A stretch of DNA of 64,000 nt from Neospora caninum Liverpool (GCF_000208865.1 NC_018390.1:1350790-1414789), one strand, 5' to 3'; shown: positions 33,764 through 47,100, numbered from the stretch's first letter. The notes: generated from the sequence alone by a model not told the origin. Numbers and translations: made by a program.

Positions 33764-36700
33764 CTAGTCGCCGGTTCGGCCGTCCAATGCTTCTGCTGCC
33801 AAGGGCGCCTCGGCCTTTTCCGCGAACTTGAATTTTGCATGTTTCGCGAGACAGAAGCTCTTCAAGGCTTCGTGGCCGTTCATGAACGTGAAGACAATGT
33901 GCTGTCTGTGGGCGACTTCTTCATCTACCGCGTAGCCGAGCAGGTCGCGAAATTCGCTGCTCTTTCGGCCTTTGATAATCTTCAGCTCCGAGCTGCTCAC
34001 GTTGGAGATACACCGGGCGATTTCCAGGCATTCAATAGGACACGGCGAGGCCGAGAAGACCGGGGAAGACGCCGCTGGCGACGCCGCAGCGGAACCCTCG
34101 AGGCGCGACTCCGACAGACAGCCGGCGGAACGGACGTGCGTCAGGCCTGCTGGCGCGTCGCTGGACACCAACGGACACGAAGCTGAGAGAGACGGATCGA
34201 GCGCGTCCTCGTTGGAGGCGCTCGCGCCGTTTCGAAGCCGCGGGAGATCGTCCGACCTCTGGCTTGCCGTGCTGTTTTGCCGTTCGCCGAAAAAAGTGCC
34301 TCGCTTCTGCGGGCCGCTGGGGATCCCCTGTTCTCTGGGCGGCGAGGTGCTCTTTGTGCCTCCACTCCCGCCAGTCAGTCGCTTGGAACCTCGAGACAAA
34401 CTCGTGATGTAGATCGCCACGCATTCGTTGGCTGAGAAATTGCCACTGACGTGGTGCACACCTGCGCGCAACGCATGGAAGAAATGCCGAAAAAACACAG
34501 AAACAGCCGCTCCAGACCAGCACCCGCCCGTTCTCGACGCACGGGGGGTGCGCGGACGCCCGCACTTCAAAACAGCGAAATGGCCTGGATGCGCGCAAGC
34601 GTACACGCGAGCAGAGACATGAAGACGCCTCTCTCCCTTTCTCTGTGAAGAGGACAGGGTACGCTCCCAAAACACATGCTGCGTCTGACAGTTTCGTGAA
34701 ACGCACCGACGAACGGGTAGACGGTTCTCCCCGTTTCCACATGCAGGCATACCCAACCGGCCAGCTAGGCACGTAGAACCAAGCACAGATGCTTGTATAG
34801 AGGCGTGGATGCGCGAGAGCGCACGCTGTGTGACAGGCCGTTCGGCAGAGAGTCTCACCCGCTGCGAAGAGCGACTTCTTCTGCTGGACGAGGGCGGCGA
34901 CTGCGCCGGGATCGATGAACACTTTCCCTCGGACTGGAAGAGACAAAATCCATCCGCGGGTGTCGCCCTTTCTGTGCAGGCGCCGATCCTTCGCGATAAA
35001 AACCGTCCCTGACAAAAGCAGTGAGGACGCACGCTCTCACCTATGTTTCCCGCCACGGAACAAACAAACACATGTGCTCACATACATTCCAAGGAGAAAG
35101 CACAGTTGTGCGTATAAACAGGCACACACCGCATGGACACCGAGGTTGAACTCGGCAGGGGGCGACAAGCAACTCTGCTGGGGTCTTTCTGGTCCTAAAC
35201 CCCCGCTCGCCTCGGCGAGTAACAAGGGCGGGAGGGGTGGAAGTCCGCAGCCAGTCCGACGCTGTTCGCATCTTTCGAAGAATGATTCAAACGCTGCGTG
35301 TCAGTACCACATCCTAATCTTCTACGCTGGGACGAAATAGCGAGGACGGCGCCCACGGCCAGGATGCAGGAAGCGAGGAGGGCTTCACCTGACAAGAAGA
35401 GGCAGTCTGGGGCCACGAAGAAAGTTGACAGATAAAACATCACCGACACCTGGAAAGAGATGACGTGGCGGAAAAAAAAGTCACCGGAAGCTGGCGACAC
35501 ACTTACCTAGGAACGGCATCTGTTGAAGATTGTCGCAGATCATGAGAGACGAAAAAGGCTGACCACCAGCTTCGCCGGCACCCGAGTCCAGCGCCTCTCC
35601 AGTTTGATTTCTTCTGTGTTGTTCCTTCCCTCCTTTTTCTTCGAGCTCGCCTCTTTGCTCTACATCTTCTCTCTCCGGCTCTCCAAGCCCGCCGCCTTCG
35701 TCCGCCTCCCATGTCTCCCCTGAAGACACAGATGAGACGTTGCACTTGCCTTCGATGAGGACGGCGCACCACTGCTTCGCCTGAGCCTCGATCCGTCCTC
35801 GCCCACCCTGACGTCTGCGTTCTCACCCCGCGAGGATGTACCCGCCGTCTCGAACCGCTCCGGTTTCCCCCCCGTCCCCCCCTCCCGGTCGCGTGTTTCC
35901 GGGCCCCCAAACTTGGCTGGGACGGTCTCGGGACTCTCGCTCTCTTTCTTCCCCTTTTCACACGCTGTACTGCCTGTGGCTGGCCGCTCGCTCTCCCCTC
36001 CATCTTCCCTCTCCCACTGTTGTGGCGCACCTGTCTCGTCCTGCCTGGTTTTTGCGAACTTCTTCTCCTTCTTCTTCCCCGTCTCCTCATCCTGTTCGCG
36101 CCGCTCCTCCTGGCCTTCCGCGGCCTCGGCTGTCTCCTCGGCTCGGCAGGACCCGCGCACAAACGGCCTCTCCCGAACAGGCGACCGCAGGGGAAAGAGA
36201 TCCCCGCGACGAAGCGCCTCGGGATGCGTCTCACTCTGCCGTGCGTACTCGAGCATGTCCAGGATTCGCTCCGGATACTTCCCGTTCGAAATCGCGACAT
36301 GCACGCCGACGTTTGTCGCAATCTTGCTCGCGATCACCTTGGTGTACATACCGCCAGTTCCCCACGCCCCGCAGTCGCCGTCGGATAGAAAGGCGTAGAC
36401 GTCTGTCAACCGATTCACGAACGCGACGGGGCGGGCGTCTGTGCACAGAAAACCAAGAGAGAAGACGGTGAGAAACGTAGAAGGAAACGCGAACGTGGGA
36501 CAGAACCTGCAGTCTAGGAGAAACGGAGAGAGCGAAACACGAAGAAAATAATTCGATGGGCCGAGGAAGGCGAAGACCGGAAGAAAGTGAGAGATATAAA
36601 GACAGGCAAAGGTTGGTAAAAACTGCGAGGTACAGGAAGGAAGTGGACAACGAGATGGTCAGGCGAAGGGGGAACGCTGAACCGGCGGCAACTGAGAGAT

Positions 36701-39581
36701 AAATGTAGTGTGCTGTGCTGCACGAAGAACGGTGAAGTGAAGGGGGGATGAGACGCGACGGCACGAGGAAGATACACACACGTGTGTCGAGAGAGAGAGG
36801 AAGAAACAGACAGACGCACCACACAGCGTCCGTGTGCGCACTGTTGCTGGCTAAAGTGGGATGCCCGGATGCATGGGGTGTAGCTACACCCGACACCGAT
36901 CATGAAGCCACAGGAGGAGAGGGAACAAGGAAGCACGCACATGGGCAGCGAGCGACGCACACACAAAATGTTGAAGAAAAATGGTCTCCTCGGCCCGCCA
37001 CGCGCCACCACTGGCGGCCCTGCAGGCCGAAGGCCGCGTCTGCTTGCGCTTCCGTTTGCCTCACCTGGATGCTTGTGCGGATTCCGATCGAATAAACAGT
37101 CGACGTCAGTGAGAATGAAGAGCCATTGCGCGTCGACTGCAACAGCGATGTGGGCAGCGAGAGTGTCGTTGTCGCCGAATCGCAGCTGCTCAGTCGCCAG
37201 ACTGTCGTTCTCGTTGATGATGGGAATCACCTGACACACTCGATCGCGGGCACTCTGTCTGTTGAGAAAAACGCGCGAATGCTCTCCACGGTGGAGACGC
37301 GAAGCCGCAGAGAGAGAGACGAGTCCTCACGTCAGAAAAGCCGAGAGAAGAGGAAAACGGGGCGAAAAACCAGAGAAGCGAATGCCCCTCCAACGACTGC
37401 TCGGCGCAGGTGCACTTGCTTCCACAACAGCCCATCATTCCGAAAACACGAGAATGCACGGAGACCGCCACCGCGAATCACACAACCCGGCGTCTGACGT
37501 ACCCATTCAGACCGGCAAGACCAAACAGCATGTGTGTCCCGTGATTTGTAGACACAAATGCATCAGCATCTCAAGCACACGGAGAGCCGTACACGAACAT
37601 ACAGACATGTTGTATGCTTCTGTTTATACGGAAAGGCGCACGTGCACGCAGAGAGTGAACGTGTGGGCAACGGCATCTTCTGAATGCAAAGCTGTCGGCG
37701 TATAAGCAGCGCACGCTTACGAGAGGGTTTCCTCGCGCGGCCGCCTGACTTACATCCAGAGCCAGGAGAGCTTTAAGAGCCGCTTGAAAGTTCTGGTACG
37801 ATTTTTGGTGGAGAAGGTCATGCCGAGAGAGAAGCATTTGCGCGACTCGTTCTTCCCGGACACTGCAGACAAGTCACACACTCTTCAATCTTCCACTCTT
37901 CACGCATTTTCTCTGCGCTCTTCTCTCGCCCTCAACCCCCTGTCTACTCAGCGAGATCCATCGGCGGCCTCGAGCTCTGTCTTGGCCTAAATTCCTGCTG
38001 AGCCCATCGTCGCTGCTGCTTTCCCGCCGTCTCTTCCTCGTTCTGCGATGGCGCGTGGGGCATCCCCCCCCCCTCGTGTCCACAGAGCCGCGCTCGTACG
38101 TCCCCCCGCCGCGTCGCCCTCAAGTTTTGGGGTTTTCAGTTCAGCGTTGATGCGGCCTCTCCCCTTCTCGCGCGATTTGTGTCCTTCCCTCTTTGTTTCC
38201 CCCGCGTTTTCTGTTCACCTGAACAAGTCTTCGTACAGGCGCATGAGCCTGCACTGCCCGACGGCGGCCAGCGCCTGCTTTGTGTTCAGGTTTTCGGGTC
38301 TCTGTTTGAGACGCAGCGTCACACACCCGGCTCCCACAGCCCCGCTGGAAACGACGACGACCGTGTGGCCTCGAGCTCTTAATTCGCAAATCTGCCATCC
38401 GCAGACCCGCAGCAAAAGCAGGAAGCAACCCAGGTGTCTCCACATGCGCTTCGCCCACTCCCAATGCACGTTGCGCCTTTGCCTCTGCACATAGCTACTC
38501 AAAAGACGCGATGCGAACATGTATAAACACACATAAATATACATATATGTACACATACATATACACATATATATACATAATAGTATACTCGTATCCATAT
38601 GCATAGGTATCCATGAGGGTATGCGTGCAATACGTGCGTCCGCCCTTGTATCCATGTTTTTGTGTAGGGAGAGTTCCACATTCTATGCGGTGGGTAAAGC
38701 ATATACGATATCGAGGCGCACATCTCTCTTCGCGCCAGTAACCTTGCACGCATGCAGCGTTTCCCGACCGAGGCCCGCAGATGACGCGGCGCTCTGTGCT
38801 CAGACCGGCGAGGAGACGGAAGAGGGAATTCGCACGGAGTTGGAAAGGCCGGCGTGGAAGTCGAGGTGAAAGGAAGAAACAACGCCGGAGAAGAAAGAGA
38901 AACACGCGAGGCGAGAAGAGGAAAGAAAAGAAAGCGCGAGACACGAGAGGCACGCCAGCCCTCTCGACGGCGAGGGGAAGGAGAGTTCAGCAGGGCGGCT
39001 CACAGAGACACCGTCCTCCTGCTCGCGCTCCGACCATCCCGACCGGAGCGACAGGTTTTGGCAGATCCGTTGCGAAAGAACGCAGGACGTTACGCGTCCA
39101 CGAACATCGATCTTCTGTTGCGTTGACTGTCCCTCGCGTCAGTCACGCACTTGTCTCGCCTTTGCTCTCTCGGCGAGCTTACCGTATCGACGAATCGACC
39201 CAGGTTGGAGAGGTTCATGCTCATCCTGTCTTTTGTGGCTGTTAGCAATGTGCTCGTTCCGATTTTAACGACAACCAGGCACCCCTTGGACGCGTCTCCC
39301 GGCGGCAAGACGGGGCCTGCGTCACACTTGCTGTCGACCTTTTCAGGCTTCACCTCTTCTCCTCCGTTTCCTCCACCGCCGTCTCCCCTTCTCGCTCCTG
39401 CAAGTGCGTCTCCGCTAAAGTTCATGTCTCGCCCCTCCGCGCTGATCCGTTTACCGGAGGAAGGAAACACCCGGTCAGGAGCCTCGGGCGTCGAGACCAA
39501 CATTTTTGAATGCTCAACAGGCGAATCCATGCTCTCGACGTCTGCGTCGCGTTTGTGAACCTGAGCAACATCTGCTAGCAT
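33764..39581 (-). CDS. Glutamate 5-kinase (ProB type) with C-terminal PUA domain
   Basis: This enzyme phosphorylates L-glutamate to gamma-glutamyl phosphate, the first step of proline synthesis. The exons found are 39581-39183, 38391-38219, 37862-37754, 37230-37065, 36438 to about 35507 (with an unresolved intron or frame change), 35008-34859 and 34461-33764. Kinase motifs appear in order: VVVKIGTSTLL (P-loop-like start), VVVVSSGAVGAG, AQMLLSRHDL, IPIINENDSLATEQLRFGDN (glutamate-binding loop), ILTDVDCLFDRNP and GTGGMYTKVIASKIA (ATP site). The PUA part reads GTVFIAKDRR, then GKVFIDPGAVAAL, then VSGNFSANECVAIY, and resumes after an insertion with SNVSSSELKIIKGRKSSEFR. An acidic low-complexity stretch of roughly 200 codons separates kinase and PUA, and about 100 residues interrupt the PUA. 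The protein would be around 850 residues, against about 370 for E. coli ProB. It is not fused to a ProA domain, unlike plant and animal P5CS. Probably cytosolic, since no leader was seen. Confidence 0.85.
38521..38590. repeat. AT-rich degenerate (AT/AC) microsatellite in kinase intron 1
   Basis: A 70-base tract of alternating TA, CA and GT steps lies between exons 1 and 2 of the glutamate kinase gene. It contrasts with the GC-rich surroundings. Confidence 0.7.
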
Positions 39582-42500
39582 TTCTCAGCTCCTTTCGCCT
39601 TCGTTTCTCTTCTTTGCTCTCTCTTGTTTTTTCTCTCTTCTCTCTGTTTTGCCTCGTGCCTCGCCTCTGCTTCCTGTTCGGCTGCCTCCGCCTTCTCTCG
39701 CGTCACGCCCCCCTCTTAAACTGACTGCGGGCGGCTCGCTCCTGCGTGCTCTGCGCGCGTCTTCTGCCGCGTTTTTTCTTCCCTTTCTCTTGTCTGTCTG
39801 CTTCACTGGAGCTACGACCAGTCATTTTACCAAGCGCGAGCAACGAAGAGACAGAGAGAGACGGCGGAAGACAGTGCACCACCAGTCGGGGTCTCTTCCT
39901 CGTCTTTCCTGTTCTGGTGTCTGTCTCGGAGTCAGGAGCGGGGCAGTGAAAAACGACGCGAACGGGGAGCGTACAAGGAAAGCTGAAGAACTGAAAACCA
40001 CAGAAAGATTCAACGGCGGCGACACCTCTCAGCTTGGCTGTCTCCACCTGAAAGGCGCGGACACGACCGGCGAGGCGGAAACGAAGAGAACCCGGAGCAG
40101 CACCACACTCGGCTATATGTTTTAGACGTTTGACGGTTCTCACGGGCGACAGCGAGTCAGCGCATGCGCACGCGCGAAGAGACGGCGTGGGTCAAGCGGG
40201 AAGCCAAAGGGAAAAGGAAGACAACAAGCGACGAAAAAAAAGCGAGCAAAGAAGAGAAAAAAAGAGGCCAAGGGCGGGAACGACGACGCCGGGCGCGCGG
40301 AGGCTTCTTGGCTAGACAAGCACGAAAAGAACGGGTGACCGCACGGAATGCAATACACAGGAACAGAATCCCTGGCGCAAAGTGAAAAGAGAAGCAAACC
40401 TGGATGGGGAAGACAAGGATGCACTCCCGGAAAAAGAAAACAAAGACGGGGCTGATGCGCTCCGTCACCTCCAAAAGTCGTCCGTCACACTCGCAGGACC
40501 GCCTCCACGGCGTTTCCGCTAAACCGACAGAGAGAGGAGGGCGGAAACGTGAAAAAAGTGCCCAAACAAAACGCGACGCCGGACTGGTTCCCGATCAGGA
40601 GAAAAACAAACGAGTTGCTGCCGCCTGTCGTCAAAAAAATCAACGTCGAAGAAAAGAACGGTGGATTTGAGAGACCTCGCGCACACCCTTTATGTCAACG
40701 CAGCACACCCGCGCTCCTGGGAGTCCTTCCAAATGCAGATAATGGCAAAACGAAGAAAACAGAAAAACTATACCTGCATGCGTTTTTCAAGGGTTACACG
40801 AATTCGCTGGAGCGGACTATCCCTCTACCCGGAAACGAAAGCGGCTGCCTGTTGCCCTAGGTGACTTCGACTTGGGAGACTAGCCGTGTCAGGGCCAAGC
40901 GAAGTCGCTCGTATCCGGATGTACACTGAATCGGGCGGGGCGTTTCCTTTTGAACGCCGAGAAGCCGATTCACGTCTTTCCCTTGTTTGTCTAGATACAT
41001 TCTTGTGGCAAACGCGTCGGGGTGAAAGCTCTCAATTCACCGCCTGTACGCTCGCGTACCACTGCTGCATGCGCCCGACGGTGTCGCCTGCGGCGGAAGC
41101 GGAGCAGAAACGTCGAGGCCGAGAACCTGCGTCTCCTGCGGAAGGAGAGTCTCTGCGTCAAATGCTTCTTTTCATGCTTTCTCGCCTGCGTCGGAATGAA
41201 CTTAAATGAACACTGCGCTCACAATATAAAGGGTGTCGAAACTAGGTGGGCACCAGCGAAACGAGTCCAGTGCGGTCAGGCGAGAGAACGTCTCTGTAGG
41301 CTGCTCGTTCCCTTCGTGTAAAACGCTGTCGTGAGTTACGAGTCTCATCTAGCTTTTCCCGCGGCACGGAGAAATTCGTGGCTTCAATAGTAAAACAGAG
41401 AAGATCGCTTGTCAATACCTAGATGCGGAGAGCTGTTGCCCGCTAGTGCAGCACACAAGAAGCCAAGAGGTCGCATCGTTGTTGCACGCCAGAAAGGGAA
41501 AACGGAGGAAGAAATTTACGAGGAAACGCGGGGAAAGGATTCCAGATGATATCGTGAACGCACATTTCGACTAGAGCGCTTCCGCTCCCTGCTCAAATTT
41601 CCCCTGGAGTCGTTTTTTTGGCGTGACGCAAACCGTAAATCCACGTAAAGGACACGCGTGTCACACACTGCAAGTATCCCGGCTATCTCCGAAGGCGAGG
41701 GCCATCTCCTCAGCGTGTGTCGTGCCCGTCTCTGTGTGAGCCGTGTGAGCATGTATACCCACATGTAGGAACAGTGTTTCCGGTGAAGGTTGATTCGTAG
41801 ATTAGAACGCAGAGCTGCGGGGCGAGACGCTCTCCTCACTAGGAACAGGCGTGGTGCTCTGCATGACTAGGCATGGCTGTTTCTCGGAGTTGTCTTAAAG
41901 TGTTCCTGGGGACTCTGGAGTATGCACGACCACGGTCAGATATGCCGGAGACGACAGTCCTTCGCTGAACAGAGGACGTCCAGTCTGTGCTCTCTGGGGA
42001 AACACACCGCGCGCCTGCGTCTGAGCTGTCAGCCTGACACGGACAGATACCAACGCGATTCAGTGACGGTTCAAGCTACCACATGCTGGGGGGCGGGAAA
42101 AGATGAGCATTCTTTACTGGAAGAAAGAACGGTAGTTAGACAACTGTAACTTCAGTTATAGAGTCCTCGAGTCATGTGAATTAAAATTCACAAGAATACG
42201 ACAGAGGCAGCTGTAGCAGCATCCTCGATTCGCAGGGCCAGGGAGGTTTCCTGTTTAATGCACTTTCCATTAAACCGCAGGCTATCCAAGGGTCTGGGCG
42301 GTTGTTGATACGGGTGACCGAGTGTGCATGCGTCTCCCCCAAGTCAACTTATCGAGGCGCGTTCTGACGGCGCATGTCCTCGTTTATGCCTTGTGACCAA
42401 ACCCTTAGTTCTGTCCATCCGTACAAGCTCTACACGTGGTTTTCCCGCTGAGGTGGCCTTTCTCAGACCTTCAAACGAAAGAAGCAAAACCTCAACTTTT

Positions 42501-42872
42501 CCATAGCTCTCTGTCCATATATGCGGTGAAGCCGCGTTCGCCTCTGCACTCTCTGGTTCCCGTCGATCAGAAATCCACCGCCTGGTTGGCCACACAAAGG
42601 CTTGGGCCTTCTCGAAGTCAGATCCACGAAAACGCAATGTGCGTTTTTCCTAGGAAACGTGCGGGGGTGTACGGACACCCGACTCTTCGCTGCAAGTCTC
42701 GACTTTGTGTTCGGCGGGGCTTCTCCCGCACTGCACCGAAGCTATCGGCGCGCCAAAAGACAATGAATCAGTCCTATCCGCTTATCTTCAGCCAGAGTCT
42801 CTTGTTGAAGACAAGTGCCTCGTCAGAAGAGGAATGTGAGGCCTTGGAGCCGGTAGAGCCGCCTCGAACAGG
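39582..42872. other. 5' flank of the glutamate kinase gene and intergenic DNA
   Basis: The first kilobase upstream of the kinase ATG alternates purine-rich and pyrimidine-rich stretches typical of coccidian 5' UTR and promoter DNA. ORFs here (for example 39649-40125 and 40157-40474) are Arg/Lys/Glu- or Phe/Ser-rich shadows of this composition. No gene is supported. Confidence 0.45.
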
Positions 42873-43223
42873 CTAACTCGCCGGCGTATTGTGCCTTGCA
42901 TGCAGCTTCGGCAAAACCATTGCGTGAACACGGCCCGTTCCGGGAGGTTGTGACAACAGCAAAGTGCGAATGAAAGTCTTTTGATCAGCCCTCCAGAAGA
43001 AAGGTATTTTCGGTGACGTAACAACTATGTAGCCCGTTTCCCGCGCACTGGTTTTGTTTTCTGAAACCCGGGAGCGCTCGCTCCCCTGACCCGCATGCAG
43101 TGTGCCGGCTAGCGTCTGCGCGGCGAAGAAGTCGCACATAGCAGCGACAGCATACTGGTGAAAAATCATGCTTTCTCGTTCCGACGAGACCATCAGGGTC
43201 TCCTTTTCACTCCAGTACCCCAT
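42873..43223 (-). CDS. Short ORF, 116 residues, possibly the last exon of a minus-strand gene
   Basis: The frame starts with ATG at 43223 and ends TAG at 42873. It reads as ordinary protein, for example MIFHQYAVAAMCDFFAAQTL and GYIVVTSPKIPFFWRADQKT. A good acceptor (ccgaatcctctcttag) lies just upstream, and a strong donor (TCC then GTAGGT) about 100 bases further upstream ends a Ser/Arg-rich frame near 43330-43430, so this may be a terminal exon rather than a whole gene. A further frame at 43650-43886 could supply an earlier exon, but phases did not all agree. No family is recognised. Confidence 0.35.
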   Translation of the reverse strand: MGYWSEKETLMVSSERESMIFHQYAVAAMCDFFAAQTLAGTLHAGQGSERSRVSENKTSARETGYIVVTSPKIPFFWRADQKTFIRTLLLSQPPGTGRVHAMVLPKLHARHNTPAS

Positions 43224-44194
43224 CTGCTTCGCATGCTGCCGCTAAGAGAGGATTCGGAATCGTCGGTTCACAATCCTTGTCATTCTGTACTCGGGTCCGC
43301 GGATGGTCATCCGGCCACCTACGGACGAGGGGGGCGTTCTGCGGCGGCGTCGGGGCCAAGTTTGAGGTTCGCTTTTCGACAAATACCCTCTTTCTTCCAC
43401 ACTACTTCTCTTCAAAATTGTGAGTGCGTTTGGCGAAAAGAAAGGAAGTGTCCAAGGAGCGGGAGACAGGAACAACTGAAAATTTTGTCAGCAGCGCCGT
43501 CGCGCCTCGGTAGAAACTGAAGACGTAGGCAGTGGGCATATCTGGTTGGAGGAAACCGGAGGGAATGTTGATATCCCTTTATCGCGAGTGTAGTGTGTCT
43601 TAAACAACACACTCCATGCGGCAGCTAAGAACCCACCTGAAAAGTGTGAGCTCGACCGTTTAGGCCTCGCCGAAGGTTGCGTTGGGGAGAGACGCCTCAA
43701 CTGTGCAGGAGGCCCGGGAGGGAAACCAGCGACACAACTGCCTTTTTCTCGTGTCTGCCTCTCTAAAGCGTCTCGGCCGAGCGGAACCTCAAGTTGACTT
43801 CGCGTTTTGTTCTCCAGGTTCGCGCTCACCGGCACATTCCTCTGAAATGTCCCGGTTCTTCCTGTGCACGCTCCCCCCTCACTCACTTGCCTGTCGCGAC
43901 GCCAGCTTCCTGGTCTTCCCTTCGCCCTATTTTTCTTCGTGTTCGGCTTTCATTATATGATGCTCTCTCCTCTACGCTGTCCTTCCTCCTCCCCCCGCCA
44001 CGCTATGCGTTGCCTTTCCTCCCGTCGTCTTTTCTGCTGATTTCCCCTCGCTCGCCCGCCCGGCCGCCTCAGATGTCCTCTGCTCGTCGTTCCTTACCTT
44101 GTGGTCGGCTGGTTCTCTTCCGTCTTCTTCCCTCTCTCCTTTTGCTCCACTCTCTTTTCTTCTTGTCTCTTTGAGACGTTTCTAGTAAACGGCA

Positions 44195-47100
44195 ATGGAG
44201 GGGAAACACGGTCGGATGCGTGGTTCGCGAGCTACGAGGCCTGGAAACCCGTTGACACACATGGCGGGACCCGCCGATTCACCAGGCGTTTCAGCCGTGC
44301 CGCGCGGGGCGCGGGGTCTGCCGGATCGCTGTCAACAAGTGGAAGCGTTCTTGGAGAACGGCGCAACTGGACACACAAAGGCTGCGTCTCTCGATCTTTC
44401 TGTTCTGACCAACCCGCCATGCTGTACAGGCAGCCCAGAAGCCGAGCAACAGGCGCTCAGACGGCTGGAAGTCGTTCGCGCTCTGGCTAGAAGCTGCGTG
44501 CGTGAGTGGCGAGATTTGCCTCCTCACAAAGTGACAGCCAAACCGCTGTCGGGAGGTTTAAGCAACACACTGTTTGTCGTCGATGCAAGCCTAAGTGAAC
44601 GCGAGACCAGGAGGGCCGAACGTGGACGGGACAGCGCGAGTGAAGACGGAGGAGGAGATCGAGGGGGAAGGACGGGGCGCTGCGCGAAGCCTCAGGCGGC
44701 AAATGGAGAAGCGGCTGATCCCTCTCGGGAAAGCGGAAAAGAACGGACACGCGGCGCGCGGGCGCCGCAAGACAAACAAGAGACGACCGTGCGAAGCGAC
44801 GAGGGGGACAGCTTTCAAGGGCTGCACGCGGTGGGCAAACCGGTGAAAAGTGTCGGAGTCAGCGAAGACGTTCTTTCCCACAAAAAACATGGGGCCGCGA
44901 AGGAAAACGGAACGGTGAGGGAAGTGAGCGAGGCGGGTGCGAAGGACCAAAAGGAAAAGTGTCCAAGGCCAGAACAAGAAGGAACGGTGCTCGCGGAGAC
45001 CCCGAACCGGGTACTGCTTCGCGTGTACGGACATTCGGCAGGCACGGAGCTCTTTGACCCAAAGGTCGAACAGAGACTCTTCAAGAAGCTTGGGGAGATC
45101 GGCATCGCGCCGCGCTGCCTTGCAGAATTTGAAGTAAGAAAAGAGACAATTCGCCGACTGCCTCGCGTTTTCCCTGAGCATACGCGTCCGCATGGATCAG
45201 GCACCAAGCTTGCCGATCTCTCTCTTCTCTCCAGTTGTCTCTTTCTAGCTCTTTTTCAGCTCGTCTACCGAGAGGCCATTTAACGGCGCGAACATTCCGA
45301 AGATTCCTGCGGCTTGTTTGCTGGCCCAAAGTCGCTCCAGAGCCGCCGACCGGTGCACATCGAAATGCACACTTTCAAAAACAAGTCTGGATCTGGATGT
45401 CATTTCCCTGTCTAGCTCTCGATAGACCGGCGTTCGTACAGTTTGCTGTCTCTGTACAGAGGATGCGTTCAGTTGCAGCCTACGCTTTGATCCTCAGCGG
45501 GGTGTCGGCGAACGTCCAGGAAACAGCATCCAAAATCGGATAGTGCGCGATTGAAGCTCTCGGATCCTGTTTCCCGAGCTGTTTAGCCTCCGAAACGTAG
45601 TTTCTTTCACACCCCTACGCAGATAGCTCTCGCTTTCGGCCCCTCGAACTTTCCTTTCAAGTGCCTCAGTTTTCTCTTTTTTTTCCCCCTTTTCCTCGCT
45701 TGAGTTCTCTCTCTCACCGGTTCTCTGTCGCGCTTTCCGCTCCTCTATTGTGATCTGCTTCGTCCTCTCAGGGCGGTCGCGTGGAGGCATGGCTCGACGG
45801 CCACCCTCTGCAAACTGCGGAGCTTTACAAAGAGGACATTCAAGCGAAAGTCGCGACCGTGGTACGATTTCCCTTTTCGGTTTCTTTCTGGCTGCTGCTG
45901 GTGTTCGCCACTTTCTGTTTCCCCCCTTTTCTGCCGCTCAATTTGTCCACTTGACTCTCTCGCAAACACCTCGCTGCGTCTCGCGTCGCTCTCCTCTCTC
46001 TTGGCGTCGATCGGGGATCTCCGGCGTTTCTGTTTTCTTTCCAGCTCGCCCGCTTCCACCAAACCCGCCTTCACCTGACCCGCCAGTGCGTCTCGGAGCC
46101 CGCGAGGCGAGCCTGTCTCTGGTGTTCCGCGATCCCCAGTGCGGCGTGCTCTCCACAGCTCACCCCTGTCCCTCTTGGTAAGCTTCGCCGGTCGTCTGAG
46201 ATCGCAAGTCACGAAGGAGACGCCTCCACAGTCTCCACCCTCCCCTAGACGCTCGCGGCAATGCATGCTTGTGTTCTCTGTTTCCCCTGTTTCGCTCTTC
46301 CGCGTCTGCTCCAGCGTCGCCGCCCTCTCCGACTTGTCCGCACGACAAAACTCGAGCGAGCGCCCCGCCTTTTTCTCGTCCTTCTTCTCTCCAGCTCGCC
46401 TCGGCCACGTCCGCGCTCTCGGCCTCTGGCTCTCGGAGTTCGGGCGAAGCTCCTGTCTGGCCGCTTGCAGCCTGTGACTTTTCTGAGCCTCCGCGCGAAA
46501 AGCGCAGCCCGCCGTTCCTCGTGGGGCCTTGCGAGTGCGTCCTCTGCCGCACGCAGATGTGGCTCTCTCTCGCGGAAAAGGCGGAGCGAACGGCGAAGGC
46601 GCTCGCGAGGCAGTCCTCCTTTCCGACTGGAAAGCCGCGCAGCGACATCGCCGCTGCGTGCCTTGGCAGAGAAGCAGACCGCGCAGACAGAGAGGACGAG
46701 CACGAGGCGGCGGGGACAGAAGGGACGAGCCGAAGCCAGGGCCGAGACGAGAAGGCGACTGTGGGGGGAGGCGAAGTCGGGGATAAGATCCCAGGCGCGC
46801 TGGACGACGTGAAGAAGACCGCCGAGCTGATGGAAACCGTAGCACTGGAGAAATACCGAAGGAAAGCGAAGAAAGTGAAAAAGGTAGGTGGAGTCTGGAG
46901 CTCTTGCCTTGTTTCTGCGTTTTCGGTTCTTAGCTTTTCCTGCTCCTTTGCCGCGTCTGTGGCGTTTCCGACTGACACATTGCTCCCCTCTCCTGTGTTT
47001 TCCGACTGACTCTTCTGGTGTCCGCGTTGCTGTCCAGGCGATTCTGGGTCTCGTGGCGAAAGAGCTTTCTCCCGAGTCCCTCAGGAACGTGTACGGTTCG

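Noticed and set aside
35389..35457. Possible extra exon of the glutamate kinase gene encoding a membrane-like stretch
   Set aside because: Skipping it joins MPFLG directly to GTVFIAKDRR in phase and restores the conserved ProB order. Including it inserts a hydrophobic segment with no counterpart.
35503..36321. Minus-strand 272-residue Arg-rich ORF
   Set aside because: It is an alternative frame of the glutamate kinase low-complexity exon, and its composition is the frame-shifted acidic repeat.
46160..46978. Minus-strand 272-residue ORF
   Set aside because: It is antisense to the insertion exon of choline/ethanolamine kinase, with no motif or splice support.
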